Below, piece after piece: positions 62,680-64,000 of a stretch of 64,000 bases of DNA. Position numbers and translations under genes: made by a program. The notes beneath the pieces are model-generated. The model was given only the letters and a program-made list of their open reading frames with translations, ran no database searches and had not been told where the DNA came from. Source of the stretch: Bacillota bacterium (GTDB lineage: Bacteria > Bacillota > Clostridia > Peptostreptococcales > Anaerovoracaceae); NCBI GenBank assembly GCA_030536355.1, contig JAUNQD010000006.1:1-64000 (forward strand). Direction: 5' to 3'. The number at the start of each line of letters is the position of its first letter. Within the stretch, counting starts at the first letter, position 1.

Positions 62680-64000
62680 CTAGTCCTCCTTCTTGTTTTC
62701 TTCTGCGAATCTTATCAGCTTCTTTGAGGAATTCTTGATGAATTCTGACTTTCTGATGATAACTTTCTTTATCTTTCTGTAGAACGGTGCGTCAGCATTG
62801 ATCTTGTCAACTTCCTTCCATACCAGTTCCTTAGCCTGTTCTTCTGTATATTCTGCTCCTAGGATTTCTTCGATAGCTTCCTGATCCAGCTTGATGGAAG
62901 CTACGATCGTAGTATCATCCTTTTCGCTTTCGCCTTCGAATACGAATGATTCTTCAACGAATGAGATCAGTGACAGCTGGTATTCCAGTTCTTCCGGATA
63001 TACGTTCTTACCGTTCTTAGTGATGATAACATTCTTCTTTCTTCCTGTGATATATGCATAACCGTTTTCGTCGATATATCCCATATCGCCTGTGTGGAAC
63101 CAACCTTCTGAATCAATAACTGCAGCAGTTTCTTCAGGCATATCCATGTATCCCAGCATGATATTATCGCCGTATACGCAGATTTCTCCGATGCCTTCTT
63201 CGTTGACATCAACTACCTTCAGGTCTGCTCCAGGGAATCTAACACCGATGGATGATGAGTTAGGTGCTGTATCAGGGTTGAGTGCTCCCATAGGTGCACA
63301 TTCTGTCAATCCATATCCCTGCAGTGCCAGGATACCGAAATCCATAATTCCATCCAGCACTTCAGGACTGATAGCTGCACCACCGCAGATGAGACATCTC
63401 ATTCTGCCGCCGAAAACTGCAGTGATCTTCTTGAAGAACATAGGTCCGATATCGATGCCGACTTTCTTAGTCTTGCGATTGATCTTGATAACCTTCTTCA
63501 GCAAATCTTCCTTGCCCTGTTTCTTAACGTTCTTCCAGATAGTGTTGTACAACTTTTCGAAGATAGCAGGTACACCCAGGAACATAGTAGGTCTAACTTC
63601 AGCCAGATTTTTAGTTATGTACTTGAGGCCCTGACAATATGCGATAGTAACTCCCTTGTACATAGGCATCAAGAAGTCGCATGTGCATGCATACGTATGG
63701 TGAAGAGGCAGTACTGAGAAGAATATATCGTCTTCTTTTACCTTGAATACTGTAGGTGCTATCATCAGGTCAGCACAGATATTCTTATGTGACAGCATTA
63801 CGCCCTTCGACTTTCCTGTAGTTCCTGAAGTGAACAAGATGATGCTCATGATTTCATTGTCGATCTCAGCATCGAGGAATTCTCTGTTTCCTTCTTCTAC
63901 GAGCTTCTTTCCTTCTTCAACAAGCTGTGCCAGTGAATATACACCGTCGTTTTCTTCTTCTGCTGTAAAGTTCACAAGTACGTCCAGCTTAGTATCTCCT
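62680..64000 (-). CDS. AMP-forming acyl-CoA ligase, 5' end outside window
   Basis: At least 439 residues; the frame stays open to base 64000, so the N-terminus is missing. The adenylation motif SIILFTSGTTGKSKGVMLSH, the A5 motif QGYGLTECAP, the A7/A8 segment WFHTGDMGYIDENGYAYITGRKKNVIITKNGKNVYPEELE and a C-terminal catalytic lysine region (NSSKKLIRF) mark it as a long-chain fatty acid-CoA ligase-like enzyme. Activates a carboxylate with ATP to the acyl-CoA. A GTG at 63975 is not the real start because conserved N-terminal residues must lie upstream. Co-transcribed with the racemase-like gene. Confidence 0.88.
   Translation of the reverse strand, partial: GDTKLDVLVNFTAEEENDGVYSLAQLVEEGKKLVEEGNREFLDAEIDNEIMSIILFTSGTTGKSKGVMLSHKNICADLMIAPTVFKVKEDDIFFSVLPLHHTYACTCDFLMPMYKGVTIAYCQGLKYITKNLAEVRPTMFLGVPAIFEKLYNTIWKNVKKQGKEDLLKKVIKINRKTKKVGIDIGPMFFKKITAVFGGRMRCLICGGAAISPEVLDGIMDFGILALQGYGLTECAPMGALNPDTAPNSSSIGVRFPGADLKVVDVNEEGIGEICVYGDNIMLGYMDMPEETAAVIDSEGWFHTGDMGYIDENGYAYITGRKKNVIITKNGKNVYPEELEYQLSLISFVEESFVFEGESEKDDTTIVASIKLDQEAIEEILGAEYTEEQAKELVWKEVDKINADAPFYRKIKKVIIRKSEFIKNSSKKLIRFAEENKKED

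Overview
The window reads as a chromosomal segment of an anaerobic, amino-acid-fermenting Firmicute of class Clostridia. Evidence: strong AGGAGG-type ribosome binding sites, consensus -35/-10 promoters, a meso-DAP-type MurE, an A-type flavoprotein, a fused acyl-CoA dehydrogenase/EtfA/rubredoxin protein, a 3-aminobutyryl-CoA (or beta-alanyl-CoA) ammonia-lyase-like enzyme, an ornithine-racemase-like enzyme, a class I lysyl-tRNA synthetase and ECF-type vitamin transport. An Anaerovoracaceae (Family XIII)-like organism is my guess at low confidence. I saw no rRNA, tRNA, IS element, prophage or CRISPR array.

Layout. 1-4.8 kb: two fused ATPase/permease ABC exporter genes. 4.9-8.1 kb: flavodiiron protein and acyl-CoA dehydrogenase fusion. 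8.3-12.9 kb: ClC transporter, two Fe-S proteins and murE. 13.0-14.4 kb (+ strand): a BaiN/HI0933 flavoprotein with a 26-residue membrane peptide. 14.4-17.8 kb: M23 peptidase, MATE and AGCS transporters. 18.0-25.4 kb: a long minus-strand housekeeping run (carD, PIN-TRAM, ispDF, proS, TRIC-like channel, split chrA, Nudix, cyclophilin). 25.6-27.7 kb: a plus-strand two-component system. 27.8-33.7 kb: a divergent catabolic-looking cluster (AraC regulator, FGGY kinase with an altered substrate site, class V aminotransferase; on the other strand an APC permease flanked by two small membrane proteins). 33.8-40.3 kb: radA, an EF-G paralogue, a CoA-thioester ammonia-lyase, an unknown protein and an acylating aldehyde dehydrogenase. 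40.4-56.7 kb: a large cobalamin-controlled region. 56.7-57.2 kb: a coiled-coil gene interrupted by an amber codon. 57.5-64 kb: asnS, class I lysS and greA, then an ornithine-racemase-like gene and a truncated AMP-forming acyl-CoA ligase.

The most interesting part is 40.4-56.7 kb. Four cobalamin riboswitch aptamers, each followed by an intrinsic terminator, sit upstream of (i) a four-gene ECF transporter operon with two EcfT subunits, one double ATPase and one S component, and (ii) a surface-protein operon. The second operon encodes Cys-rich small proteins, DUF4430 lipoproteins, a membrane-anchored FecR-like/DUF4430 protein and a 2179-residue secreted, membrane-anchored protein. The giant protein carries two DUF4430 domains (the fold of the C-terminal domain of animal transcobalamin and intrinsic factor) and an alpha/alpha-barrel segment resembling the transcobalamin N-terminal domain. 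I interpret the region as a Gram-positive cobalamin capture and import system. Part of it, [riboswitch + Cys-rich gene + lipoprotein gene], is a 1031-bp tandem duplication whose junction lies inside a riboswitch, giving a chimeric aptamer. Three riboswitch-controlled terminators therefore lie in series before the giant gene.

The functional statements rest on motif reading only. No database search was run, and the substrates of the FGGY kinase cluster and of the ECF transporter are inferences.
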